From Pseudomonas sp. PD9R (GTDB taxonomy: Bacteria; Pseudomonadota; Gammaproteobacteria; Pseudomonadales; Pseudomonadaceae), in NCBI RefSeq assembly GCF_019200975.1, contig NZ_JAHTMR010000018.1:1-64000 (forward strand): a DNA stretch of 64,000 nucleotides. Reading direction: 5' to 3'. A model generated the notes under the pieces. The model had not been told where the DNA came from. It worked only from the letters and a program-made list of their open reading frames with translations, and searched no databases. Every line of letters starts with the position of its first letter. Positions within the stretch are counted from its first letter, which is position 1. The position numbers were made by a program, and so were the translations under genes. Below are positions 51,846 to 59,541 of this stretch, piece by piece.

Positions 51846-52390
51846 TGTCCGGCATTAAGAAATTTGAAGGTAACTGGCGCGAAGCCAAAGCAGAGATTGA
51901 TCGCCAAGTCGAACGCGTATGGCTGACAGAGCCTGAAGAAATTCAGAAAATTCGCTGGGGCATCATCGATAGCGGCGCCGGCAGCGGCCAACAATCTTTC
52001 AGCGTCTTGGTCCACCTCGAAGCGTATTTGATGTTGGTAGGCGCAGACGTGACCTATCGCTTTCTCAAGGTTTCCCAGTATCCGGATGTAGAGCTTCCGA
52101 CGCTCATTAAGATGACTCGTGAGTTTCTGACCGGTACGTTTAACGTGTTCGAGTTCATGACCGACTTGGGTCTGACGAATATGCATGAAGTAGGGCAAAT
52201 GTTTAGCGATGCCCTCGATACCTTGGAAACCAAAGAAGAATACGTCCAGCTCACTGGCTCTATGATGACCTATGTGATCCGTATGCATCGCTGGATCCAC
52301 TTCATTTTCCCATGGAATCTGGGCGTAGCCTTCCCTCACCGTCAACCAGAAGAAGTTGCGGCTATCGCCGGAATTTTGACTAAAGCGTGA
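51845..52390 (+). CDS. Helical protein resembling cucumopine synthase C-terminal bundle
   Basis: 181 residues, predicted all-helical. EEIQKIRWGIIDSGAGSGQQ, FSVLVHLEAYLMLVGADVTY and MHRWIHFIFPWNLGVAFPH fit my recollection of the C-terminal helical bundle domain of cucumopine synthase. In Agrobacterium both domains are in one chain; here they are separate genes overlapping by 1 nt. The product may make or, in this catabolic setting, break a histidine-keto acid adduct. A function in synthesis versus degradation cannot be told from sequence. Confidence 0.55.
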   Translation: MSGIKKFEGNWREAKAEIDRQVERVWLTEPEEIQKIRWGIIDSGAGSGQQSFSVLVHLEAYLMLVGADVTYRFLKVSQYPDVELPTLIKMTREFLTGTFNVFEFMTDLGLTNMHEVGQMFSDALDTLETKEEYVQLTGSMMTYVIRMHRWIHFIFPWNLGVAFPHRQPEEVAAIAGILTKA

Positions 52391-52444
52391 AAATTTACAT
52401 TCAGTAATAGGCGATGCGGTCCTAGTACAGTGATCGCGCGTAGC

Positions 52445-52487
52445 GCCCCGTCCTTCACCACGCATGATGCTATGGTGGAGTCGGGGC
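52445..52487 (+). terminator. Terminator-like hairpin after cus-like pair
   Basis: GCCCCG and CGGGGC form the base, with CCTTCACCA/TGGTGGAG inside and a GCATGATGC-type top; ATAATTTT follows. It lies 55 nt after the stop and before the RpiR promoter. Confidence 0.65.
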
Positions 52488-52609
52488 ATAATTTTGCAAT
52501 ATACTAAATCTGATGGCCTTGTTACCGTGTACTTACGGTACCAATCTTGCTTTGCTATCGAGTAACATGCCAAGCTTGCTAGTATTTACTCTAAAACTTG
52601 GAGATACCC

Positions 52610-53518
52610 TTGGCTGTCAGAGCTCGTAGCCCAAAAAATAAATCTGATGCGCTAGGACCTCAAGCTGCGGCTGATCCTACGCTACTGCGCAACGAGCTTG
52701 AACGAAGGCTTGAGGGCCGGCGCCTCACTCCTGCTCACCGCCGAATCACACAGATTCTGGTGCAGCATGCTGCCGACGTAGGTTATCTGACCAGTATGGA
52801 GTTAGCTCAACTGGCAAATGTAAGTCAGCCATCAGTGTCTCGCTTTGCAGTAGCATTGGGGTTCCCCGGCTTTCAAGAAATGCGGCGGGCTCTTCGTTCT
52901 CTCACTGAACCTTCCACAACAGCAAATACCAATACTCACAATGCCAACAAGTATCAGGTCGCCGCGGCAGCAGAAGCGCGCAATCTCATGGAGTTGTCAG
53001 AGCAACTTGAGGACATGGCTCGAATTAGAGAGTTTGGAAGCGCGCTAGCGGGATCAGCTCCACTCCTAGTTTTAGGGCTCCGCGCATCCGCGGGACTTGC
53101 AACTCAATTTGCCTATTTTGCAGCTAAAATCCACCCTGATGTTCGGCTCATTACTAATGGTGGATCGATTTCCGAGGACCAGATTGAGCAGGCAAAGGAA
53201 GCTGGAGCAACATGTATTCTTAGTTTTGCCATGCCACTTTATCCTCGCGAAACAATACAAGCGCTTCAATATGCCAGGCAGGTTGGTCTCGATCTTGCTG
53301 TTGTTTCCGATCCGGCGTTTCCTACGCAAGGACTCGCTCCAGACTTCAGTCTTTCAACTCGCATTTGTTCGTCGTTGGTTTTCGATTCCAGCGTATCTAG
53401 CGCTTTTCTAGTTACAGTTCTCCTAGAAGCTATGTGCGATGCTATGCCAGACGGAGGAGAAGCTCGTCTAGAAGCAGGTGACCGGTCATCTATGCGTCGA
53501 AAAGTGTTTATACGCTGA
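52610..53518 (+). CDS. RpiR-family transcriptional regulator
   Basis: 302 residues from a TTG start with GGAG 6 nt upstream (LAVRARSPKNKSDALG). The N-terminal HTH is in LTPAHRRITQILVQHAADVG and SMELAQLANVSQPSVSRFAV. The C-terminal SIS-type sugar-isomerase domain has LLVLGLRASAGLATQFAYFA. The start codon is uncommon but fits the spacing. Its partner effector may be a phosphosugar or another small anion. It follows the cus-like pair and is the best candidate for binding the twin palindromes. A truncated relative lies at 55690-55992. Confidence 0.85.
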   Translation: MAVRARSPKNKSDALGPQAAADPTLLRNELERRLEGRRLTPAHRRITQILVQHAADVGYLTSMELAQLANVSQPSVSRFAVALGFPGFQEMRRALRSLTEPSTTANTNTHNANKYQVAAAAEARNLMELSEQLEDMARIREFGSALAGSAPLLVLGLRASAGLATQFAYFAAKIHPDVRLITNGGSISEDQIEQAKEAGATCILSFAMPLYPRETIQALQYARQVGLDLAVVSDPAFPTQGLAPDFSLSTRICSSLVFDSSVSSAFLVTVLLEAMCDAMPDGGEARLEAGDRSSMRRKVFIR

Positions 53519-53629
53519 TGCCCATATGTCCTGGTGTCATTAACTGTTCGCCTCATAGGCCTAAAAGTTAGCTCTTGTTAGAGGTGTCATGATAGGCCTA
53601 AGTCGTTTCGGTACCGATAAATTGCTCGC

Positions 53630-53885
53630 CTAGGATTGACCTTTTCCCTGCAAATAATCGTTAATCATCGTCAGGATCGCTGGCGCCAATTTATGCTTTT
53701 CCAGTAAGTACCGTAAACTCATGATTGTGGTGTCTTCGGGGATCGGCGCGCTCAGATTCAGAAGCACGAACTGGCGTAAGTACGTGATTTCATAAAGCGC
53801 TTATTTCCACGGCTGGATCGCTGAGGGAGAACCTGTTTAGCAACAGATGAATATGCAGCACGTTCGTATGCGTCCAGTGAAGGCA
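53630..53885 (-). pseudogene. IS5-family transposase fragment (middle part)
   Basis: Minus-strand translation gives LHIHLLLNRFSLSDPAVE, then after a 1-nt shift ALYEITYLRQFVLLNLSAPI followed by PEDTTIMSLRYLLEKHKLAP and a stop. This matches the central part of IS5-group transposases (LSDPAMEEALYE, PIPDETTI, FRHLLEKHKLAP). Start and C-terminal DDE part are absent. Confidence 0.85.
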
Positions 53886-54472
53886 TCTAGCCCGCCCTGC
53901 TAAGCCAAGACATTGTGTGCACTTCACTTTAAGTGTACACATCGTCTAGCCTTTTTAAGCAGATCTTCCATGCAGCCAGCGCGCCGTTCGTATTCCCAAT
54001 CCTTCAACGCCCATTCAATAGTGTGCCCAGCCCAGTGTCTCGATTTCCAATATCGCGCTAACCCACAGCCTCAACGCGAACCTCGATCATGAGTGGATTC
54101 GACTGCAATTACATAAAAATGTCACCCTGCAACCAGTCTTCAACCCGTGCCGACACCGCTGAAATTACAAGGCATCTGCAATACGATCAAAAATCACGGC
54201 CGCCACTTTCAGCCTGGAAATCCACCCGAGTGGGCGTGGCGCCATCAAAGTGAACTGGCCAACCGAAAATGCTGCTTCCTGCGCCATGTGCACGAAGGTT
54301 ACGACGGCTGCAACAAGCCATCTCAACGCGTTCATACGTTCGTGGCGAGGTAGCAGGCCGACCAGCGTCAACTCTTGCTGAGTTAGTGATCGGGATATTA
54401 GTGCGCTGCTTAATTGAACACGCTGCACATCCAGCGGATCTGACACAAACTATAAAAATTAATGGTGATTCT
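53886..54472. other. Region without a recognisable gene
   Basis: Several short overlapping frames on both strands and mixed composition. A minus-strand frame at 54165-54446 (with MNALRWLVAAVVTFVHMAQE) has no family I know and probably is not a gene. This looks like scrambled insertion-element or island debris. Confidence 0.4.
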
Positions 54473-54706
54473 ATGACTTGCCTTATTTGTTCTGCTTCCG
54501 CAGATCGCATCCAGTGCCAAGGGCCATGGGAAGAAAGAGACTGTCCAGACTGTGGACATTATAGAGTTTCCGATGAACTCTTATTGATGCTGATGGAGCA
54601 AGGGCAAATTTTCGATGTGAGCAAAATGAGGGCTTGGCTTACTGCTAGACACGAGGATGGCGTTACACTTTCCATAGAGACACATGATGCGCAGCTGGTG
54701 CTTTAA
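54473..54706 (+). CDS. Small putative zinc-binding protein, 77 aa
   Basis: MTCLICSASADRIQCQGPWE begins a 77-residue protein with CxxC at 3-6 and a second pair in ERDCPDCGHYRVSDELLLML. The pattern of two Cys pairs with HYRVS is common in small hypothetical proteins on Pseudomonas plasmids and islands. No function can be given. The ribosome site is weak. Confidence 0.5.
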   Translation: MTCLICSASADRIQCQGPWEERDCPDCGHYRVSDELLLMLMEQGQIFDVSKMRAWLTARHEDGVTLSIETHDAQLVL

Positions 54707-55263
54707 GTGGTTGGAGGCCTGTCGCGTGCTTGCGCACCGGGTGCCGCTGAGATCTCCCAGTTTCCGCGCGAAGGACTTCCCGACGTGCACAGGGTTTCCG
54801 ACCGCGCGGGATCAGAGCATGACTAACATGTAACGTTTCGTATCACCTACCATTCTTAGGGATTGAAACGCGGTATCTGCTGCAAAATCGGGACTCAAGC
54901 CAAAAATGGGCCATCACCATTGACTGTCAATCTCAACATCATAGATTGACTATCCTCCGCGGGGTTGAGCCCAACATTGATATTCCTTCCTGCGAGGAAT
55001 TGCTCGGCCAAGTATGCACATTGGCACATGCTCTTCAGTCCAGGACGAATTGGCTGCGTTGTCGGCCACCAGATGTGAGGTTGTGGACGAGAGAGTACAG
55101 GTAAGGAGGGGACAACTACCAATAAAGCCTCCATAACCAGATTGAACAATCAGGAGGGTGTATGAGCCGAAGAAAATCACAACTGAGAGCGATCAGCAGC
55201 TCAGGCCTGACAAAGCAATAATAGAAAGCAGCAATATTGCTGACTTAAGAGTTTCGCTTGGAT
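54707..55263. other. Intergenic region, no gene recognised
   Basis: About 560 nt. A minus-strand frame at 54895-55149 (NVGLNPAEDSQSMMLRLTVN) could be the C-terminal end of a lost gene, but I cannot identify it. No repeats seen. Confidence 0.4.
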
Positions 55264-55620
55264 CTAGTCTTTAGGCAAAATTTCAAGCACCAACTCTGCG
55301 GGCCGGCACAGGCGAACACCGAGGGGAGTCGCTACAAGAGGCCTGTTCATGAGAATAGGATGCGCGTCAATAGCATCCAAGAGAACCTCATCACTTAGAC
55401 TTTTATCGTCCAGGCCCAAATCTTTATATTCTTGCTCCTGGATGCGAATGATATCCCTTACGGAAAGGCCTGCACGCTTTAAAAGATCAAGTAAAACCTG
55501 GCGATCTAAAGGATTAACAAGGTATTCCACGATATCAGGCTCAAAACCTGCACGCCGGAGGAGTTCAAGTGCTCCTCGAGAATGGGTGCACACTCCAGCG
55601 TGATAAATAATAATGCTCAT
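55264..55620 (-). CDS. ArsC-family (glutaredoxin-like) protein
   Basis: 118 residues. The active-site region is IIYHAGVCTHSRGALELL with Cys11 in the ArsC position. LSVRDIIRIQEQEYKDLGLD and HPILMNRPLVATPLGVRLCR give the arginines that bind the arsenate or substrate anion in this family. It is a thioredoxin-fold reductase; arsenate reduction is likely but Spx/YffB-like roles cannot be excluded because no other ars gene is near. It appears intact. Confidence 0.8.
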   Translation of the reverse strand: MSIIIYHAGVCTHSRGALELLRRAGFEPDIVEYLVNPLDRQVLLDLLKRAGLSVRDIIRIQEQEYKDLGLDDKSLSDEVLLDAIDAHPILMNRPLVATPLGVRLCRPAELVLEILPKD

Positions 55621-55689
55621 CGTAATTTACCCATGACGCAATGATTAAAATAAATCTAGACACAGAAATCTGCTAAAACTGTAACATTC

Positions 55690-55992
55690 TTGCAGGCATT
55701 GGCAAAGCGAAACAACCCAATTGAGCAGGCTCGTGGGGCAGGCGCAAAATGTCTATTGGCGTCCGCAATGCCACTGTACCCGCGAGAGACGGTTCAAAGC
55801 CTTCATTTTGCTCGGGAGCGAGGTTTAAGCCTCGCAGTTGTCTCGGATCCAGTAATTGCTCCTCGCTAGTGTTCGACTCAAGCGCATCGAGTAGTTTCTT
55901 GGTTGCTGTTCTGCTGGAAGCAATGCGCGACGCGATGCCGGCTGGAGGCAGGCGATCGATCATCTCTAAAGCGAAAGGTGTTTGTTCGATAA
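55690..55992 (+). pseudogene. Truncated RpiR-family regulator gene
   Basis: Reads NNPIEQARGAGAKCLLASAM then PLYPRETVQSLHFARERG and SLAVVSDPVIA, followed by a deletion and frame change, then CSSLVFDSSASSSFLVAVLL and GDRSSLKRKVFVR before a stop. It matches the C-terminal third of the RpiR protein at 52610-53518 (IEQAKEAGATCILSFAMPLY, CSSLVFDSSVSSAFLVTVLL, GDRSSMRRKVFIR). The N-terminal two thirds are missing, so it is a decayed paralogue. Confidence 0.85.
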
Positions 55993-56007
55993 CTCCATCG
56001 AAGGCCC

Positions 56008-56661
56008 TTAGCAGACGAAGTCTGTATGTCCAATTACGTGCGTCCGCATCGTTTGCAGCAGCGCCTCACGGTTTCCCTCGGCCAGGTGATCTACAATCTC
56101 GAAGTGTCCGCGGACAGACCTTGCAAGCATGACAGAAGTGTTATTTTCCCGACGTGCCGCAAGAGGTATTCGGTCACGCAAGTCGAAGATCATCTTGACT
56201 AGGTCCGGATTGCTGCAGTGGTGCAGCAGACGGTGATGAAAGGCTCTGTTGCAGTCTTCTTGTTCTCTCGCCGTTCCGGAAGCCACAGCATCCGAAAACG
56301 CCTGAGCAAGCCTCTTAAGTGTTTGAATATCCTCAAGATCCATCTTGCCAATCACAGACTCTACGGCAGAAAGCTCGAGTATGGATCTGATCTCCAGAAT
56401 GTTCTGCACGCGCTCCTGCGTAAACGTTTGAACTCTGTAACCACAGTTTGGAATGGACTCAACGACGTCCCGCTCAACCAGATTCTCAAGCGCCTGGCGA
56501 ATGTCTAAGCGGGAGTGTTCATAGGTGAGTTCAAGCTCGGCTTGCTTCAGCCATGCCCCGGCACCGAGGCGGCCGGAGGTGATATCACGCTCTATCAAAT
56601 TTGCAAGGTCGCGGACCCTGAACTGAGCACCGCGCTGTCGAGTTGTAGTTGATTTACTCAT
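56008..56661 (-). CDS. GntR-family regulator, FadR subfamily (FCD domain)
   Basis: 217 residues from MSKSTTTRQRGAQFRVRDLA. The winged helix spans LANLIERDITSGRLGAGAWL to NLVERDVVESIPNCGYRVQT. The FCD ligand domain follows, with ILEIRSILELSAVESV and CNRAFHHRLLHHCSNPDLVK carrying metal-binding-type Asn/His residues. Such proteins sense amino-acid-derived or organic acids and control nearby catabolic operons. It lies downstream of the broken ABC transporter genes and the hyuBA genes on the same strand. Confidence 0.85.
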   Translation of the reverse strand: MSKSTTTRQRGAQFRVRDLANLIERDITSGRLGAGAWLKQAELELTYEHSRLDIRQALENLVERDVVESIPNCGYRVQTFTQERVQNILEIRSILELSAVESVIGKMDLEDIQTLKRLAQAFSDAVASGTAREQEDCNRAFHHRLLHHCSNPDLVKMIFDLRDRIPLAARRENNTSVMLARSVRGHFEIVDHLAEGNREALLQTMRTHVIGHTDFVC

Positions 56662-56772
56662 GCTCTGGGTTTGTATAGGCTCTAAATTTAACATATGGCT
56701 AAGGCCGATAACATACTTATCGACCCGCCCGCCGGCATCCTTAACAAAAACAGGCTACCCCATCTTTAGAGA

Positions 56773-57087
56773 TCAATCCAGCGGCGTAACGTCCATCTGG
56801 AACGTCTTCTCGAAAGACTCTTCATTATACCATCCGCGCGCGCTTCGCTAATAGCCTTGTTAAACCGTAGTAAACAATAAATAGCAACACAAGCAAAGGC
56901 ACACTTCTAAACAACTGAACATAAAGCCATGCAACAGCCCTGACGGGCTTTACCGGACACAAACTCAGCACCACTATTAGGAAGCCTAAGAGCCCCCTAA
57001 CGTAACACTAACCAAAGCAAGCAAAATTGTCAGCGGAATACCTAGCAGTAACTGCAGAAATGTCTGATTTATAAATAAGAAGTCCAT
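56773..57087 (-). pseudogene. Remnants of ABC permease 2 and substrate-binding protein
   Basis: Minus strand from ATG 57087: MDFLFINQTFLQLLLGIPLT, then after a frameshift FLIVVLSLCPVKPVRAVAW and LFRSVPLLVLLFIVYYGL, the classic N-terminal half of a HisM-type permease. It is joined to FNKAISEARADG, a further shift, and EESFEKTFQMDVTPLD before a stop, the C-terminus of a polar amino-acid binding protein. A large deletion has fused the two genes. Confidence 0.8.
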
Positions 57088-57831
57088 CATACCCTCCCTA
57101 AGGTGCTGAGTGAATGGCGCTTTTCGACGCGCTGGATCGCAAGAGTCGACCTTGCACATAAAATGAAGTAGATCAGCGCCGCAGCTAAGTAAAAATCAAA
57201 TGGAAGGCGTGCTGAACTCGCACCAACCTGTGCTTGCCGCATCAGTTCAGCTAGGCCAGTAACGGAAAGAAGCGACGACTCTTTAAAGACACTTAACCAG
57301 ACGTTACAGCATGCCGCATAGTCAATGGGCTACTATCCGGCGCAACCGCAAATATCTGGGCATTCCACAGGCGCTAGCTACCTCAATCTCGCCCTTGTGC
57401 ACGGCATTAAAACCACCCCGAAGTACCTCGGTCCCTTGGGCTCCTGACGTGACGGCTATTGCAATAGTTCCCGCAATAAACCCAGGAAAATAGGAAAACC
57501 AAGATGACCCAAATAGCGGCTGCATCCAGGTAAGGACTGCACTACCCCCGAAGCAGATAATATAAATTATGGGTAGGTCTGGAAGACCACGAATAACTGT
57601 CGTATATGCCTCTGCAATGCCTGCAAAAGCGCGACGATTTAAGATTTTCGCCCAAGCTCCCAAAGTCGCGAAAACCATCCCGAGCAGCATTCCACACACT
57701 GTCACTGCCAGCGTGATCGCCGCGCCCTGGAGAAGTGTTGCCCCCCAGCCGTTTGGACCGAATCCAACGACACCAATGAAGCTAACCGGGTTCATGATAG
57801 ATGTGACCTGTGATACCACGGGATCGCTCAT
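57087..57831 (-). pseudogene. Broken amino-acid ABC transporter permease (HisM/GlnP-type)
   Basis: From MSDPVVSQVTSIMNPVSF the frame is intact to the EAA loop (EVASACGMPRYLRLRRIVA), where it shifts and loses a few codons. The rest, VWLSVFKESSLLSVTGLAEL then MRQAQVGASSARLPFDFYLA, is the normal C-terminus and ends TLGRV. The stop overlaps the start of permease 2 (TGATG). The transporter would have imported a polar amino acid for the downstream pathway; it cannot work now. Confidence 0.85.
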
Positions 57832-57873
57832 ACGCCGCCGCTCTCGTAGAGCGACGGCGCTCCCTATCAACGG

Positions 57874-59541
57874 CTAAATGTCGAGGCCGTAGATATCTCT
57901 GGCCGCAGCCTCTGAAATCCGCTCTTCTTTCAGATCACGAATTACTAGCTCGCGGGATCGGAGCTTGGGATCACCAAAGCCTCCCCCACCCGCAGCGACC
58001 ATTCCCACCGCCTGACCTGCTTGGAGAACACTTTTCCGGCGCTCAAGTGCGGGCGCACCCTCAGGCATTTCCACTCGAGCGGGAGTGCCGCCATGGCCGC
58101 CAAAAATCCCATAGGGTGATAGCAGGGTACTCGTCCCGCCTGCAGAGATCGTTGCGACATGATCCAGCATCCGAACTCGACGCCTCATAGTCATACCACC
58201 ACGGAACTCGCCAGGGCCTCCTGAGTCCTGAACAAACTCATAACACTCGACCATTATCGGATGCTCAGTTTCGAGCGCCTCAATGGGCAGGTTCGCGGTA
58301 TTGGTGGTGTTCACCTGGACACCATCCAACCCATCTTTACTAGCTCGAGCCCCCATCCCTCCGCCTTGCATTTCGTTGTAGACATAGAAGCGCTGGGTAC
58401 GTGGGTGGATACCGCTGGTGGTCAGCAGAATACCGCCGGTAGATGCCGCGGCTACGCGTTCAGGCATCACTGGCGACAACGCCGCGAAGATCATATCTAC
58501 CAGACGCATCGCGATGTCGGTACGGCTGTAAACAGCAGCGGGAGCTGTCGAATTCAGTACGCTTCCCAACGGCGCTGAGATATGGATTGGGCGATGAAAA
58601 CCGGAGTTCGCGGGGATCTCTGGATCCACAAGCGCCTTCACCGCAAAAAATACCGTGGCCTGAAGTGCGGTAAATACCATGTTTATAGGAGCTCGCACTT
58701 GCGGCGGAGCATCCGGAAAATCTAAAGATAACTCGTCACCTTGAACGGTGACTCGCACCTTCAGATTGAGTATCTCGTCTATCAAATTTGTATCAAATTC
58801 GTGCTGAAACTCATAAACCCCATCTGGGATCAGAGCAATACCTGCCCGAGTTCGCCGCTCCGTATAGTTCAGAATCTCTGCCGAGGCCTGAGCAACGAGT
58901 TCGCTGCCATAGCGCTCACACAAATCCTGGAAGCGTTGCACTCCTAGGCGGTTTGCCGCCATTTGTGCCCTAAAGTCACTTTTGCGCTCGTGCGGAACTT
59001 GGCAGTTGAGCAGGATAAGATCCATGACGTCATCCTGCAGCTTACCTTCCTTGTAAAGACGCACAGGAGGAATTCGAAGCCCTTCCTGAAAAATATGCGC
59101 GTGCCCTCGGTCGACAAAGTCCGAGTGGTGGGCAAGGTTAGCAACCCATCCGACCATTTGGTCCCTGAAGAATACGGGCTCCATTAACACGATGTCATTC
59201 AGGTGGGTACCACCCCCTGTGTATGCATCGTTACCAATGAAGACGTCTCCTGGGCGGACCGCCGTCATGTCGTGATGCTCGATGACGTAGGATGCGATGC
59301 CGAGCAGTGAGCCCAAGTGGATGGGGATGTGCTCCGCTTGTGCAATGGTATTACCCGCGTTATCGAACAACGCTGTGGAGCAGTCCTGGCGCTCCTTGAT
59401 ATTCGTAGAGTAGGCCGCGCGGATGACTGCCTTCCCCATTTCCTCCGCGATTGTCGAAAGCGCGCTCCCGATCACGGCGACGGTAATTGGATCAAGTTTA
59501 GTCGACTCTGAACGTGCCGACATCGGTTCGTTGAGGCTCAT
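57874..59541 (-). CDS. hyuB: Hydantoinase B / oxoprolinase beta-type subunit
   Basis: 555 residues. DPITVAVIGSALSTIAEEMG, GHGNTIAQAEHIPIHLG-type sequence (AGNTIAQAEHIPIHLGSLLG) and GDVFIGNDAYTGGGTHLND are HyuB signatures, and SPYGIFGGHGGTPARVE is the conserved C-terminal loop. With HyuA it forms an ATP-dependent enzyme that opens five-membered cyclic amides (hydantoins, 5-oxoproline, N-methylhydantoin). It overlaps hyuA as ATGA. It appears intact although the ABC transporter genes that follow are not. Confidence 0.9.
   Translation of the reverse strand: MSLNEPMSARSESTKLDPITVAVIGSALSTIAEEMGKAVIRAAYSTNIKERQDCSTALFDNAGNTIAQAEHIPIHLGSLLGIASYVIEHHDMTAVRPGDVFIGNDAYTGGGTHLNDIVLMEPVFFRDQMVGWVANLAHHSDFVDRGHAHIFQEGLRIPPVRLYKEGKLQDDVMDLILLNCQVPHERKSDFRAQMAANRLGVQRFQDLCERYGSELVAQASAEILNYTERRTRAGIALIPDGVYEFQHEFDTNLIDEILNLKVRVTVQGDELSLDFPDAPPQVRAPINMVFTALQATVFFAVKALVDPEIPANSGFHRPIHISAPLGSVLNSTAPAAVYSRTDIAMRLVDMIFAALSPVMPERVAAASTGGILLTTSGIHPRTQRFYVYNEMQGGGMGARASKDGLDGVQVNTTNTANLPIEALETEHPIMVECYEFVQDSGGPGEFRGGMTMRRRVRMLDHVATISAGGTSTLLSPYGIFGGHGGTPARVEMPEGAPALERRKSVLQAGQAVGMVAAGGGGFGDPKLRSRELVIRDLKEERISEAAARDIYGLDI

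Noticed and set aside
54165..54446. Minus-strand 93-residue frame as a gene
   Set aside because: No start signal or known pattern, in a region of insertion-element debris.
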